Of a stretch of DNA of 8,762 nucleotides, positions 1 to 8,568 are shown in pieces (position 1 is the stretch's first letter; each line of letters opens with the position of its first letter). Made by a program: the position numbers and the translations under genes. Under the pieces are notes generated by a model. It ran no database searches, was not told the origin of the DNA, and saw nothing but the letters and a program-made list of their open reading frames with translations. The DNA comes from JAIEPT01 sp038217425 (GTDB taxonomy: Bacteria; Planctomycetota; Planctomycetia; Gemmatales; Gemmataceae), in NCBI GenBank assembly GCA_038217425.1, contig JBBQPM010000243.1, positions 1 to 8,762 on the forward strand, in the 5' to 3' direction.

Positions 1-300
1 CGCATCGATCGGCAGCTGATCGGCCGATCGGCGCGGCAAGGCGATCCGGGGAGCGCCCAGTTCTTCTTGTCGCTGGAGGACCAACTCCTGGAGGGCTTGG
101 GGCCCGATTATCAGGAGTATCTCGAAAAGCTCGGCAAAGCCGGCGGCAAGCGCAACTGGCAGAAGTATCAACCCGACTTCGACAAGGCGCAGTACCGTTA
201 CGAGAAGCGTCACTTCCGTCAGCGGCTCGACCTCATGATGTACGAGAAGAATCGGCAGGAGGTCCTCAAGGATCTGGGCGCCGACCCGTTCGTGGATTAA
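1..300 (+). CDS. secA: SecA-like preprotein translocase ATPase, C-terminal fragment
   Basis: The reading frame is open from the first base of the window, so the start lies outside; 99 residues and a TAA stop are visible. Residues 1-27 (RIDRQLIGRSARQGDPGSAQ, then FFLSLEDQL) match helicase motif VI and the end of nucleotide-binding domain 2 of SecA, where Q5, R9 and R12 correspond to the conserved Q..GRSGRQGDPG residues; the usual second glycine is alanine here. SecA is the ATPase that drives unfolded preproteins through SecYEG at the inner membrane. After the motor, the segment around residues 58-90 (KAQYRYEKRHFRQRLDLMMY) resembles the beginning of the long helical-scaffold helix, but the protein ends there. 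The rest of the scaffold/wing domain and the C-terminal zinc-binding tail of ordinary SecA are absent. It is therefore probably a short SecA paralogue rather than the main SecA. Family assignment is firm; the specific role is inference. It is convergent with the thioesterase gene. Confidence 0.85.
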   Translation, partial: RIDRQLIGRSARQGDPGSAQFFLSLEDQLLEGLGPDYQEYLEKLGKAGGKRNWQKYQPDFDKAQYRYEKRHFRQRLDLMMYEKNRQEVLKDLGADPFVD

Positions 301-307
301 CGCATTG

Positions 308-362
308 TGAGCCCGCAGCGCAAGCAAGGCAGCCGTCATACCTTGCTTGCGCTGCGGGCTCA
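308..362. repeat. 22-bp perfect inverted repeat (hairpin) between convergent genes
   Basis: Arms 308-329 and 341-362 are perfect reverse complements, separated by an 11-nt loop. The hairpin starts 7 nt after the secA-like stop codon, and its right arm contains the TGA stop of the minus-strand thioesterase (360-362). Its position suggests a bidirectional transcription terminator or mRNA 3'-end stabiliser. Neither side has a T-tract, so it is not a textbook intrinsic terminator. The arm follows the same pattern (GAGCC.G.AGCG..AGC.A.G) as the palindrome at 6747-6811, which suggests a dispersed repeat family. Confidence 0.85.
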
Positions 363-776
363 AATCCCTTGCAAGCGCCGGCGATACTCTTCCGGCACCT
401 CGATGCCGCGCAACTCGTGTCCGGCGACCCGGCAACAGACCGACGTGACCTTGCCGCGGGCGATGACGTCGCCGGCGCGCGAAAACTCGAACGCGTACGT
501 CACCGACTTGGATCCGAGCCGCTCCAAACGCACGTCGATATCGATGAGTTCTTCGAAGCGCGCCGGCTTCAGATAATCGCAGGTGGCGGAGACGCGTGGA
601 AACGCGATGGGCCCGTCCGGCCAATCGAGCATCTGCACGCCGAGACCGCGCGTGCGCAGAAAGGCGACCTCCGCCGCCTCCATGAAGCGGAAGAAGTTGC
701 TGAAGTGCATGATGCCGGCCATGTCGGTATCGCAGAAATCGACGCGGCGCGTGAGACGAAACGGTTCCACGGTCAC
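360..776 (-). CDS. Acyl-CoA thioesterase, 4HBT/YbgC-like hot-dog fold
   Basis: A 138-residue protein, the normal size for a single hot-dog domain thioesterase; such cytoplasmic enzymes hydrolyse acyl-CoA thioesters. The N-terminal signature VDFCDTDMAGIMHFSNFF (residues 12-29) matches the 4HBT family pattern of an acidic pair, AG, I.H and an aromatic stretch. D18 aligns with the catalytic Asp17 of Pseudomonas 4-hydroxybenzoyl-CoA thioesterase, and E33/E36 lie on the following central helix. The chosen start is a GTG at 774-776, just 1 nt after the TGA of the upstream propeller gene, implying translational coupling. A second GTG two codons later is possible; the first ATG codons (residues 19 and 23) would remove D18 and are unlikely. 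The stop lies inside the hairpin at 308-362. The substrate cannot be told from sequence: a DHNA-CoA thioesterase (menaquinone pathway) or a general YbgC-type role are both possible. Confidence 0.87.
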   Translation of the reverse strand: MTVEPFRLTRRVDFCDTDMAGIMHFSNFFRFMEAAEVAFLRTRGLGVQMLDWPDGPIAFPRVSATCDYLKPARFEELIDIDVRLERLGSKSVTYAFEFSRAGDVIARGKVTSVCCRVAGHELRGIEVPEEYRRRLQGI

Positions 777-777
777 C

Positions 778-1536
778 TCACTTGCCCTGGAGCGTGTAGG
801 CTGCCTTGCCCTGGATCTTGCGTGCGTAAATCTTGTTCCCGGCGGCGACGAAGAGGGTGTCGGCCGTCGGCCCGCCGATGGCGAGGGAGATCATCGGCTC
901 CTTGCTCGGCGCTCGCAGCACCGCGCTGAGTCGGCCCGTCGGATCGAAGACCTGGATGCCCAGCGGCGTGCAGGCGTAGAGCAGATACCCGGCGTCCATC
1001 ACGATACCGGTCACGGGGAGCTTCTCGCCGGGGACGGTCCGCAGCGAGTAGTAACGATCGCCGGGGCCGAAGCTGCCGTCTTTCTCGATGCGGACGGCCC
1101 ATAGATACGCGCCATCGCTTTCGCCGATGACCAGATGGCCGTGATCGGGCCAGAGGGCGAGCGTTTGCGGATTCGTCAACCCGCGTAGTTGCAGCTTCTG
1201 GGCCGAGCTTTCCCCGTGAGCCAGTACCTCGTTCCCGGCGATCGCATAAATCCGTCCCGCGCGCGAGCCCACGCTGCCGCGTTCCATCTTCCGCGGCTGG
1301 CCCGGCGGCGGCGGGATCTCGTAGACTTCCCCTTTCGCGTTGATCCCATTCATGAGAAATCGGCGATAGATGTGCAAGTCTCCTTCCCGATGGGCGTCGA
1401 GAAACGTGATGTTCTCGAGATTCCCCGCGACTTCCTTCCAGTCTTCCTTCTCAACCACGATCTTGGAAAGCGGGATATCCTGGGCCCGCAGCGCGAGCGG
1501 CACGATGCACAGGAGCAGAACGCAGAGAGGTTTCAT
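778..1536 (-). CDS. Secreted SMP-30/gluconolactonase-like beta-propeller protein
   Basis: A 252-residue protein starting at ATG 1536, with GGAG 6 nt upstream as ribosome binding site. Residues 1-19 (MKPLCVLLLCIVPLALRAQ) form a clear Sec signal peptide, so the protein is exported. The rest looks like SMP-30/gluconolactonase/LRE propeller blades: NPQTLALWPDHGHLVIGES (122-140), an LWAVRIEKDGSF blade (145-156), LLYACTPLGIQVFDPTGRL (185-203) and a last blade DTLFVAAGNKIYARK (226-240). Members of this family bind one divalent metal and hydrolyse lactones. The positions where the family carries its Glu, Asn and Asp metal ligands appear to read N42, Q124 and T176, so catalytic activity is doubtful. 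It is somewhat shorter than typical members of about 300 residues. An open frame continues upstream over the opposite-strand methyltransferase gene but is rejected as the real start because the signal peptide and ribosome binding site mark ATG 1536. It is cotranscribed with the thioesterase. Confidence 0.75.
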   Translation of the reverse strand: MKPLCVLLLCIVPLALRAQDIPLSKIVVEKEDWKEVAGNLENITFLDAHREGDLHIYRRFLMNGINAKGEVYEIPPPPGQPRKMERGSVGSRAGRIYAIAGNEVLAHGESSAQKLQLRGLTNPQTLALWPDHGHLVIGESDGAYLWAVRIEKDGSFGPGDRYYSLRTVPGEKLPVTGIVMDAGYLLYACTPLGIQVFDPTGRLSAVLRAPSKEPMISLAIGGPTADTLFVAAGNKIYARKIQGKAAYTLQGK

Positions 1537-1542
1537 GGCGAA

Positions 1543-1546
1543 CTCC
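1543..1546 (-). promoter_or_regulatory. Ribosome binding site of the propeller gene
   Basis: The minus strand reads GGAG, six bases before the ATG at 1536. This decides the start of the secreted propeller gene against the longer open frame that runs back into the methyltransferase gene. Confidence 0.6.
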
Positions 1547-1570
1547 GTTACCTGAAGGGGATGTTCTTTC

Positions 1571-1597
1571 TTTATGCGAAGTGCCGGGCGGGTGCAA
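1571..1597 (-). promoter_or_regulatory. Possible sigma70-type promoter for the propeller-thioesterase unit
   Basis: On the minus strand TTGCAC (1597-1592) is followed after 15 bases by CATAAA (1576-1571), which would place the transcript start near 1564 and give a leader of about 28 nt. The boxes resemble -35 and -10 elements, but the spacer is short and planctomycete promoters are poorly defined, so this is only a suggestion. It lies in the divergent intergenic region 1537-1683. I saw no convincing promoter there for the plus-strand methyltransferase gene; a TTGACG at 1604-1609 has no matching -10 box. Confidence 0.3.
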
Positions 1598-1683
1598 GGA
1601 AGTTTGACGCGTGCCGCCGCCGACGACGCATGCAAAACGCGTAAAACGATAAGGACCGACGTTTCCTCAAATTGGACCGGACC

Positions 1684-2808
1684 ATGCCCAAATACTTTGC
1701 GACCTGTGCCCGCGGGCTCGAACCGGTGCTCGCGGACGAACTCGCTCGGCTCGACGCCGAGGCGATCGAGCCGGGCCGAGGCGGCGTCGCTTTTGCCGGC
1801 GATCTCGCGCTGCTCTATCGGGCGAATCTTTATCTCCGCACGGCGGTCCGCGTGTTGCAGCCGATCCTCGAGGGGCCCATCGAGACGCCCGACGATCTGT
1901 ACCTGCGCGTCCACGAATTCGACTGGGACCAGTTTTTGACGGTCGACCACACGCTGGCCGTCGATGCGAATGTGCGCGATTCGTGTCTGACGCATTCGCA
2001 CTTCGCCGCCCTGCGCGTCAAGGACGCCGTCTGCGATCGGTTTCGCCAGCGCGTCGGTCGGCGTCCGAACGTCGACCGCGAGAAGCCGATGGTCGGGCTC
2101 AACCTGCACCTGGCTCAGAACCACATGGTGCTCAGTCTCGACAGCTCCGGCGAATCGCTGCACAAGCGCGGCTATCGGCCGATCTTGACGCGGGCGCCGA
2201 TCAACGAGGCGCTGGCGACGGGGCTGCTGCTGCATCTGGGCTGGCGCGGGCAAGAGCCGCTCGTCGATCCGATGTGCGGTTCGGGGACGTTCTGCATCGA
2301 GGGCGCCTGGCTGGCGCTGAATCGTCCGCCGGGATTGACGCGGAAGCGTTTCGGTTTCATGGGCTGGATGGATTACGACATCGCCCTGTGGACCCGGCTA
2401 CGCGATCGGGCGCGGAAGGCGACGCTGCCGACGTTGCCGCATCCGATTCTCGGTTCGGACATTCGTCACGACGCGATCGAGTTTTGCCGAACCAACAGCA
2501 AGGCCGCGGGCATCGGCCATCTCCTGCGATTCGCACTGCGCGATTTGAAAGAGTTCACGCCGCCGCCCGGGCCTACGGGGCTAATCGTATGCAATCCGCC
2601 GTACGGCGAACGTCTTGGCGAGGAGGCGGATCTGGTCGACCTGTATCGCAGCATCGGCGACCTGCTGCAGCGGGCGCCGGGTTGGCGGCTCGCGGTCTTC
2701 ACCGGCAACGGCAGCCTCGCTCGGGCGATCGGCAGGAAGCCCAGACGCCGCTGGGATCTGTTCAACGGGCCCATCGATTGCCAGCTTCTCGAGTACGGCC
2801 CGGGGTAA
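1684..2808 (+). CDS. rlmL: THUMP-domain 23S rRNA guanine-N2 methyltransferase, RlmL type
   Basis: A 374-residue class I SAM-dependent RNA methyltransferase of the COG0116 family, expected to methylate the exocyclic N2 of a guanine in 23S rRNA (m2G2445 in E. coli). The N-terminal YFATCARGLEPVLADEL (residues 4-20) is the typical ferredoxin-like start, followed by a THUMP RNA-binding domain around residues 45-155. The linker SLHKRGYR (158-165) and APINEALA (171-178) precede the Rossmann catalytic domain. SAM-binding motif I is LVDPMCGSGTFCIEGA (193-208), D259 in LGSDI is the likely ribose-binding acid, and the catalytic NPPY is at 304-307 within VCNPPYGERLG. It matches only the N-terminal half of the fused E. 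coli RlmL(KL) and is complete as a stand-alone enzyme. ATG 1684 is preferred over an in-frame TTG at 1672 because MPKYFATC begins exactly where family members do; the ribosome binding site is weak. It diverges from the propeller gene and converges on the DUF1549 gene. The exact target base is inferred. Confidence 0.88.
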   Translation: MPKYFATCARGLEPVLADELARLDAEAIEPGRGGVAFAGDLALLYRANLYLRTAVRVLQPILEGPIETPDDLYLRVHEFDWDQFLTVDHTLAVDANVRDSCLTHSHFAALRVKDAVCDRFRQRVGRRPNVDREKPMVGLNLHLAQNHMVLSLDSSGESLHKRGYRPILTRAPINEALATGLLLHLGWRGQEPLVDPMCGSGTFCIEGAWLALNRPPGLTRKRFGFMGWMDYDIALWTRLRDRARKATLPTLPHPILGSDIRHDAIEFCRTNSKAAGIGHLLRFALRDLKEFTPPPGPTGLIVCNPPYGERLGEEADLVDLYRSIGDLLQRAPGWRLAVFTGNGSLARAIGRKPRRRWDLFNGPIDCQLLEYGPG

Positions 2809-2815
2809 AGAAAGT

Positions 2816-2910
2816 CGAGCCACAGAGGACACCGAGGAAGAAAACGGCCTTGCGTCGAGTTCTCAGCAGGCTTTGCCTTTCTCCGTGTCCTCTCTGCTCT
2901 CTGTGGCTCG
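2816..2910. repeat. Imperfect inverted repeat (CCACAGAGGACAC type) between convergent genes
   Basis: The arms 2816-2826 and 2900-2910 pair perfectly. After a 9-nt bulge on the right side, 2827-2836 pairs with 2881-2890 with one mismatch. The repeat fills nearly the whole gap between the converging rlmL stop (2808) and the DUF1549 stop (2916). Arms of the form GAGCCACAGAGGACAC occur, to my knowledge, as scattered intergenic repeats in many environmental bacterial genomes. It could act as a bidirectional terminator, but no T-tract is seen. Nothing in the 44-nt loop looks coding. Confidence 0.7.
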
Positions 2911-2915
2911 TTCCC

Positions 2916-5948
<3,033 letters not shown>

Positions 5949-5981
5949 GGAGAGAACCCCGAGAAGGAATCCAACGCCTGC

Positions 5982-5987
5982 ATCATA
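5982..5987 (-). promoter_or_regulatory. Possible -10 box for the DUF1549/DUF1553 gene
   Basis: The minus strand reads TATGAT, one mismatch from TATAAT, within the 52-nt gap downstream of the lipB-like gene. A start near 5975 would give a leader of about 27 nt. No good -35 box is seen, so the gene may equally be read through from lipB. Confidence 0.22.
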
Positions 5988-6000
5988 CCGCACGCCACGG

Positions 6001-6726
6001 CTAAAGTCGCGGCTCGGCGGCGACTTCCTGCAGGCGCACGGAACGCGGCAGCAGCGGGTGATCGGAGAAGAGCGACAGACGGGCGAAGCCGAACGCCTCC
6101 TTGAAGTGTTCGATCAGGCGCTCGCGGACCATGGCGGGACGCACGGCGCCGCGGCGTTCCCGTTCCAGCGACGTCATCGTTTCGCTCACGTCGGGATGAC
6201 ACCGGAGGTAGCGGTACATTTCCAGGTCGGGCTGCAGATTGAAGCAGGCGCCGAAGTAGGTCGTGTGTTCGCGGATCGAGACGCCCAGCGCCGCGAGCAG
6301 GCGGCCATGCACAGTGACGCCGCGCTCGCTGGTCTCGATTTTTTGATGGATGCTGAAATCGCCGAGCACCCGGGCGAGGGCATCGGCGAAGCGGAGCAAG
6401 TATCCGTCGATGGAGAGCCCGAGGCGCTCCAGGGGCAAGATGGCGTAAAGGGCGAGTTGGCCCGGCAGATGCAGCCAGCAACCGCCGCCGCGATTGACCC
6501 AGCGGATCGGCCAGCCGCGCTGTTCGAGGTCGCCGGTCTCCCAGAACATATGGCTGCGCGAACCCTGTCGGCCCACGGTGACCATCGGCGGATGCTCGCA
6601 GACGATCAGCGCCGCCTGCGTCGGATCGCCCGTGACGTCGTAGTGCAGGCGCCGCTGCAGGCGCAGCAGGTCGTCCAGCGCGACCGTGCCCAGCAGATAC
6701 GTCTGAAGTGCGGAATCTTCGGTCAT
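6001..6726 (-). CDS. lipB: LipB-like lipoyl(octanoyl)transferase, divergent active site
   Basis: A 241-residue protein of the LipB branch of the biotin/lipoate ligase fold, which normally moves octanoyl groups from acyl carrier protein to lipoyl domains as the first step of lipoate synthesis in the cytoplasm. Recognisable elements are EHPPMVTVGRQG (44-55), the substrate-pocket motif WVNRGGGCWLHLPGQLALYAI (76-96, canonical RGG..T.HGPGQL..Y), ALGVSIREHTTYFGACFNLQ (146-165, canonical LG.R......HGLALN) and the catalytic cysteine region LRCHPD with C176. By alignment from memory, the catalytic lysine of E. coli LipB (K135, in KICSLG) corresponds to L143 here, and the HG of FHGLALN is F158-G159. 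Only the cysteine of the dyad remains, so the chemistry may be altered or the real function may be another acyl transfer. ATG 6726 is chosen because an earlier in-frame start would translate the palindrome at 6747-6811. It follows the TPR gene by 97 nt. Confidence 0.8.
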   Translation of the reverse strand: MTEDSALQTYLLGTVALDDLLRLQRRLHYDVTGDPTQAALIVCEHPPMVTVGRQGSRSHMFWETGDLEQRGWPIRWVNRGGGCWLHLPGQLALYAILPLERLGLSIDGYLLRFADALARVLGDFSIHQKIETSERGVTVHGRLLAALGVSIREHTTYFGACFNLQPDLEMYRYLRCHPDVSETMTSLERERRGAVRPAMVRERLIEHFKEAFGFARLSLFSDHPLLPRSVRLQEVAAEPRL

Positions 6727-6746
6727 GTCGTTTCCATCTTGGCATC

Positions 6747-6811
6747 TTTCCGAGCCGGAAGCGTGAGCGACGATTTTGCGAAGATCGTCGCTCACGCTTC
6801 CGGCTCGGAAA
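6747..6811. repeat. 28-bp perfect palindromic repeat between the TPR and lipB-like genes
   Basis: Arms 6747-6774 and 6784-6811 are perfect reverse complements, with a 9-nt centre (6775-6783) that can itself close by a G-T and two T-A pairs around a GCG loop. It lies 12 nt after the TPR stop codon and 20 nt before the lipB-like start, between genes on the same strand. There is no T-tract on either side. It may attenuate transcription, protect an mRNA 3' end, or be a REP-like element. The arm shares the GAGCC.G.AGCG..AGC.A.G pattern with the repeat at 308-362. Confidence 0.88.
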
Positions 6812-6823
6812 TTCGAACTCTCA

Positions 6824-8524
6824 TTACCGCCCGAGCGAACGGCACTGTTCAATTTTACGGTCGCAGTGCTGGATCAGGCGATGCAATTCGCGACGCACGT
6901 CTTCCGGGGCGAGGGTGCTCATGCGCTGGGCGACGCCGCGCAGTTCGTTGAACTGCTCGTCCATATCGCGCATCACGTCGCGGACCACGGGCCAGTTGAC
7001 CTGATAACTGGGCAGACGCCGCATCTGGTCGACGACCTTGTTCACCTGGGCCGTGAACTGGTCGGCGTAGCGTTCGAGGACGGGTAAGAGATTCGTGAGC
7101 GTCGTGCGCGTCCGTTCCTCGACGCGGGTGTCGCCCGGGTATTTCTGGTGGATTCGGCGCAGGTCGGCGAGGATGCGGTCGATTTCGGGGAGCGAGCGGA
7201 TCTCGCGGACGTCGAGTTCGAAGAGTTCGACGAAGGGATCGTTGGGCCGGACTTCGCGCATGCGGATGAGGATCTTGCGGGCGTCGTCGGGTCGGCGGAG
7301 TTGGGAGTAGAGATTGAAAAGCCGTTCGAGGGTTTCGTAATCGGTGGGCCGAAAGCGATGAGCCCGCTGCAGGAACGTCAGCGCCGCCGCCCAGTTCTCT
7401 TTCTTCACCGCAAGATCGGCCTGGCGAATCAAACACTCGAAGGCGAGAATGGGCAAATGATCGGCGGGCCTTGAGTGTTGTGCATTCTGCTCGAGCAGAT
7501 CGACGTATCTGCCCCAGTGGTAGTCGGACTGCTCCTGCTTGCCCATCCATTCGAAGGCGAGGGCGAAGTTCTGCTCGATCCAGGCCGACTGCGGCACTCC
7601 CTGCGGGCTGAAGAATCGGCGCTTGCGTTCGTCGTTGGCAGCCGCCCATTCGCGCTGACAGATCTCGCTCGCCAGGCGGAACCACGTCAGCCCTTGTTCG
7701 TATTCCTGAATCATGCAGTAACAAACGCCGAGCATTTGGTAGAGTGCCAGTAGGTAGAAGGCGTCGACGGCCAGGCGGTATTGTTCGATGCGTCGGCGCA
7801 GCGGCATGAGCAGGATGCGGGCCTCGTCCCACTGGTTTTTCTCGAGGAATTGCTTGGCCTGCACGAGGACGGCGCCGAAGTAGACGGCAAACGCCGGGGC
7901 GCTTTGCGGCCGAGCCTGCACGAGTTTCGAGAGCATCTGGTAGGAAACGTCGAAGCGATTGAGCCCGGCGAAGACGTCGAGCAGTCTCGTCTCTTCTTCG
8001 TTGGACATGCGTCCGAGAACGAGCGGCGCCTCCAGCGCCTCGGTGGTGGCGCCGCCGCCTTCCGGGATGATGAGAACCAGCAACGCGCGGAGCAGAATGA
8101 GAAACCGTTGTTCCGCAGGGGGAGCGATCGGCGTCAGCTTCGGCAACAGATCCCGACACATCTCGAGCTGCCCGGCGTAGATTCGCGAGAGGAAGACGTT
8201 GAAAGCCGCGGGGTAGGACGTCGGCTCCTTGTCCCAGGCCGACTGAAAATCCTCGGCCGACTTGACGTAATCTTTTTCCTTGAAGAGGAGCAGCCCGCGC
8301 TGCAGGAGAACGGCGGCGTCGGGCTCGGCGATCTTGCCGAGGATCTGCCGGGCCTCGCCGAACCGGCCTTGATGTTTATAAGCCAGCGCGAGTAGATAAT
8401 TCGCCTGGGGATCGTTGAGACCGGCACGGACGGCCTGTTCCAGAAGGCGCAGCCCGTTCGCCCAGTTCTCGCGCGGCGGGGCGCCGTTCTTGCGGGCGAC
8501 GTCGGTAGGAGCCTTGGCGTTCAT
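6824..8524 (-). CDS. Tetratricopeptide repeat protein, cytoplasmic
   Basis: A 566-residue helical protein with no signal peptide or membrane segment. TPR-like pairs of helices are visible at about residues 22-65 (ANYLLALAYKHQGRFGEARQ), 71-100 (LQRGLLLFKEKDYVKSAEDF), 255-290 (YQMLGVCYCMIQEYEQGLTW) and 360-430 (ENWAAALTFLQRAHRFRPTD, then LYSQLRRPDDARKILIRMRE). The last 100 residues, from about 465, are predicted charged helices likely to form a coiled coil (LERYADQFTAQVNKVVDQMR). TPR proteins are protein-interaction scaffolds; the partner is unknown here, and no enzymatic domain is seen. The start ATG 8524 gives a sensible N-terminus of about 20 flexible residues, although no clear ribosome binding site precedes it. 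It lies 44 nt after the gene of unknown function at the right edge and 97 nt before the lipB-like gene, so the three probably share a transcript. Confidence 0.8.
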   Translation of the reverse strand: MNAKAPTDVARKNGAPPRENWANGLRLLEQAVRAGLNDPQANYLLALAYKHQGRFGEARQILGKIAEPDAAVLLQRGLLLFKEKDYVKSAEDFQSAWDKEPTSYPAAFNVFLSRIYAGQLEMCRDLLPKLTPIAPPAEQRFLILLRALLVLIIPEGGGATTEALEAPLVLGRMSNEEETRLLDVFAGLNRFDVSYQMLSKLVQARPQSAPAFAVYFGAVLVQAKQFLEKNQWDEARILLMPLRRRIEQYRLAVDAFYLLALYQMLGVCYCMIQEYEQGLTWFRLASEICQREWAAANDERKRRFFSPQGVPQSAWIEQNFALAFEWMGKQEQSDYHWGRYVDLLEQNAQHSRPADHLPILAFECLIRQADLAVKKENWAAALTFLQRAHRFRPTDYETLERLFNLYSQLRRPDDARKILIRMREVRPNDPFVELFELDVREIRSLPEIDRILADLRRIHQKYPGDTRVEERTRTTLTNLLPVLERYADQFTAQVNKVVDQMRRLPSYQVNWPVVRDVMRDMDEQFNELRGVAQRMSTLAPEDVRRELHRLIQHCDRKIEQCRSLGR

Positions 8525-8532
8525 GCGGAATA

Positions 8533-8561
8533 AGTCTAGGCGCCTTCGCGGACGAGGACAA
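8533..8561 (-). promoter_or_regulatory. Weak candidate promoter directly before the TPR gene
   Basis: The minus strand has TTGTCC (8561-8556), a 17-nt spacer and TAGACT (8538-8533), each matching four of six consensus bases. Only 8 nt separate the -10 box from the ATG at 8524, so a transcript from it would be almost leaderless, consistent with the missing ribosome binding site. A chance match is quite possible. Confidence 0.18.
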
Positions 8562-8568
8562 GTCAGAC

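Noticed and set aside
308..362. Classical rho-independent terminator
   Set aside because: The stem is excellent, but no T-tract follows on either strand, so it is reported as an inverted repeat with only possible terminator function.
1604..1609. TTGACG as a -35 box for the rlmL gene
   Set aside because: No acceptable -10 hexamer lies 15 to 19 bases downstream.
1537..2253. N-terminal extension making a 491-residue minus-strand frame ahead of the propeller gene
   Set aside because: It lies opposite the well-supported rRNA methyltransferase gene, has no family resemblance, and a signal peptide with ribosome binding site marks the real start at 1536.
6727..6852. Earlier start for the lipB-like gene overlapping the TPR 3' end
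   Set aside because: The extension would translate the 28-bp palindrome and the intergenic gap, and has no resemblance to LipB N-termini; ATG 6726 fits the family.
6855..8159. A 434-codon minus-strand open frame
   Set aside because: It is an alternate frame of the TPR gene, rich in Arg, Pro and Ala with no repeat structure of its own.
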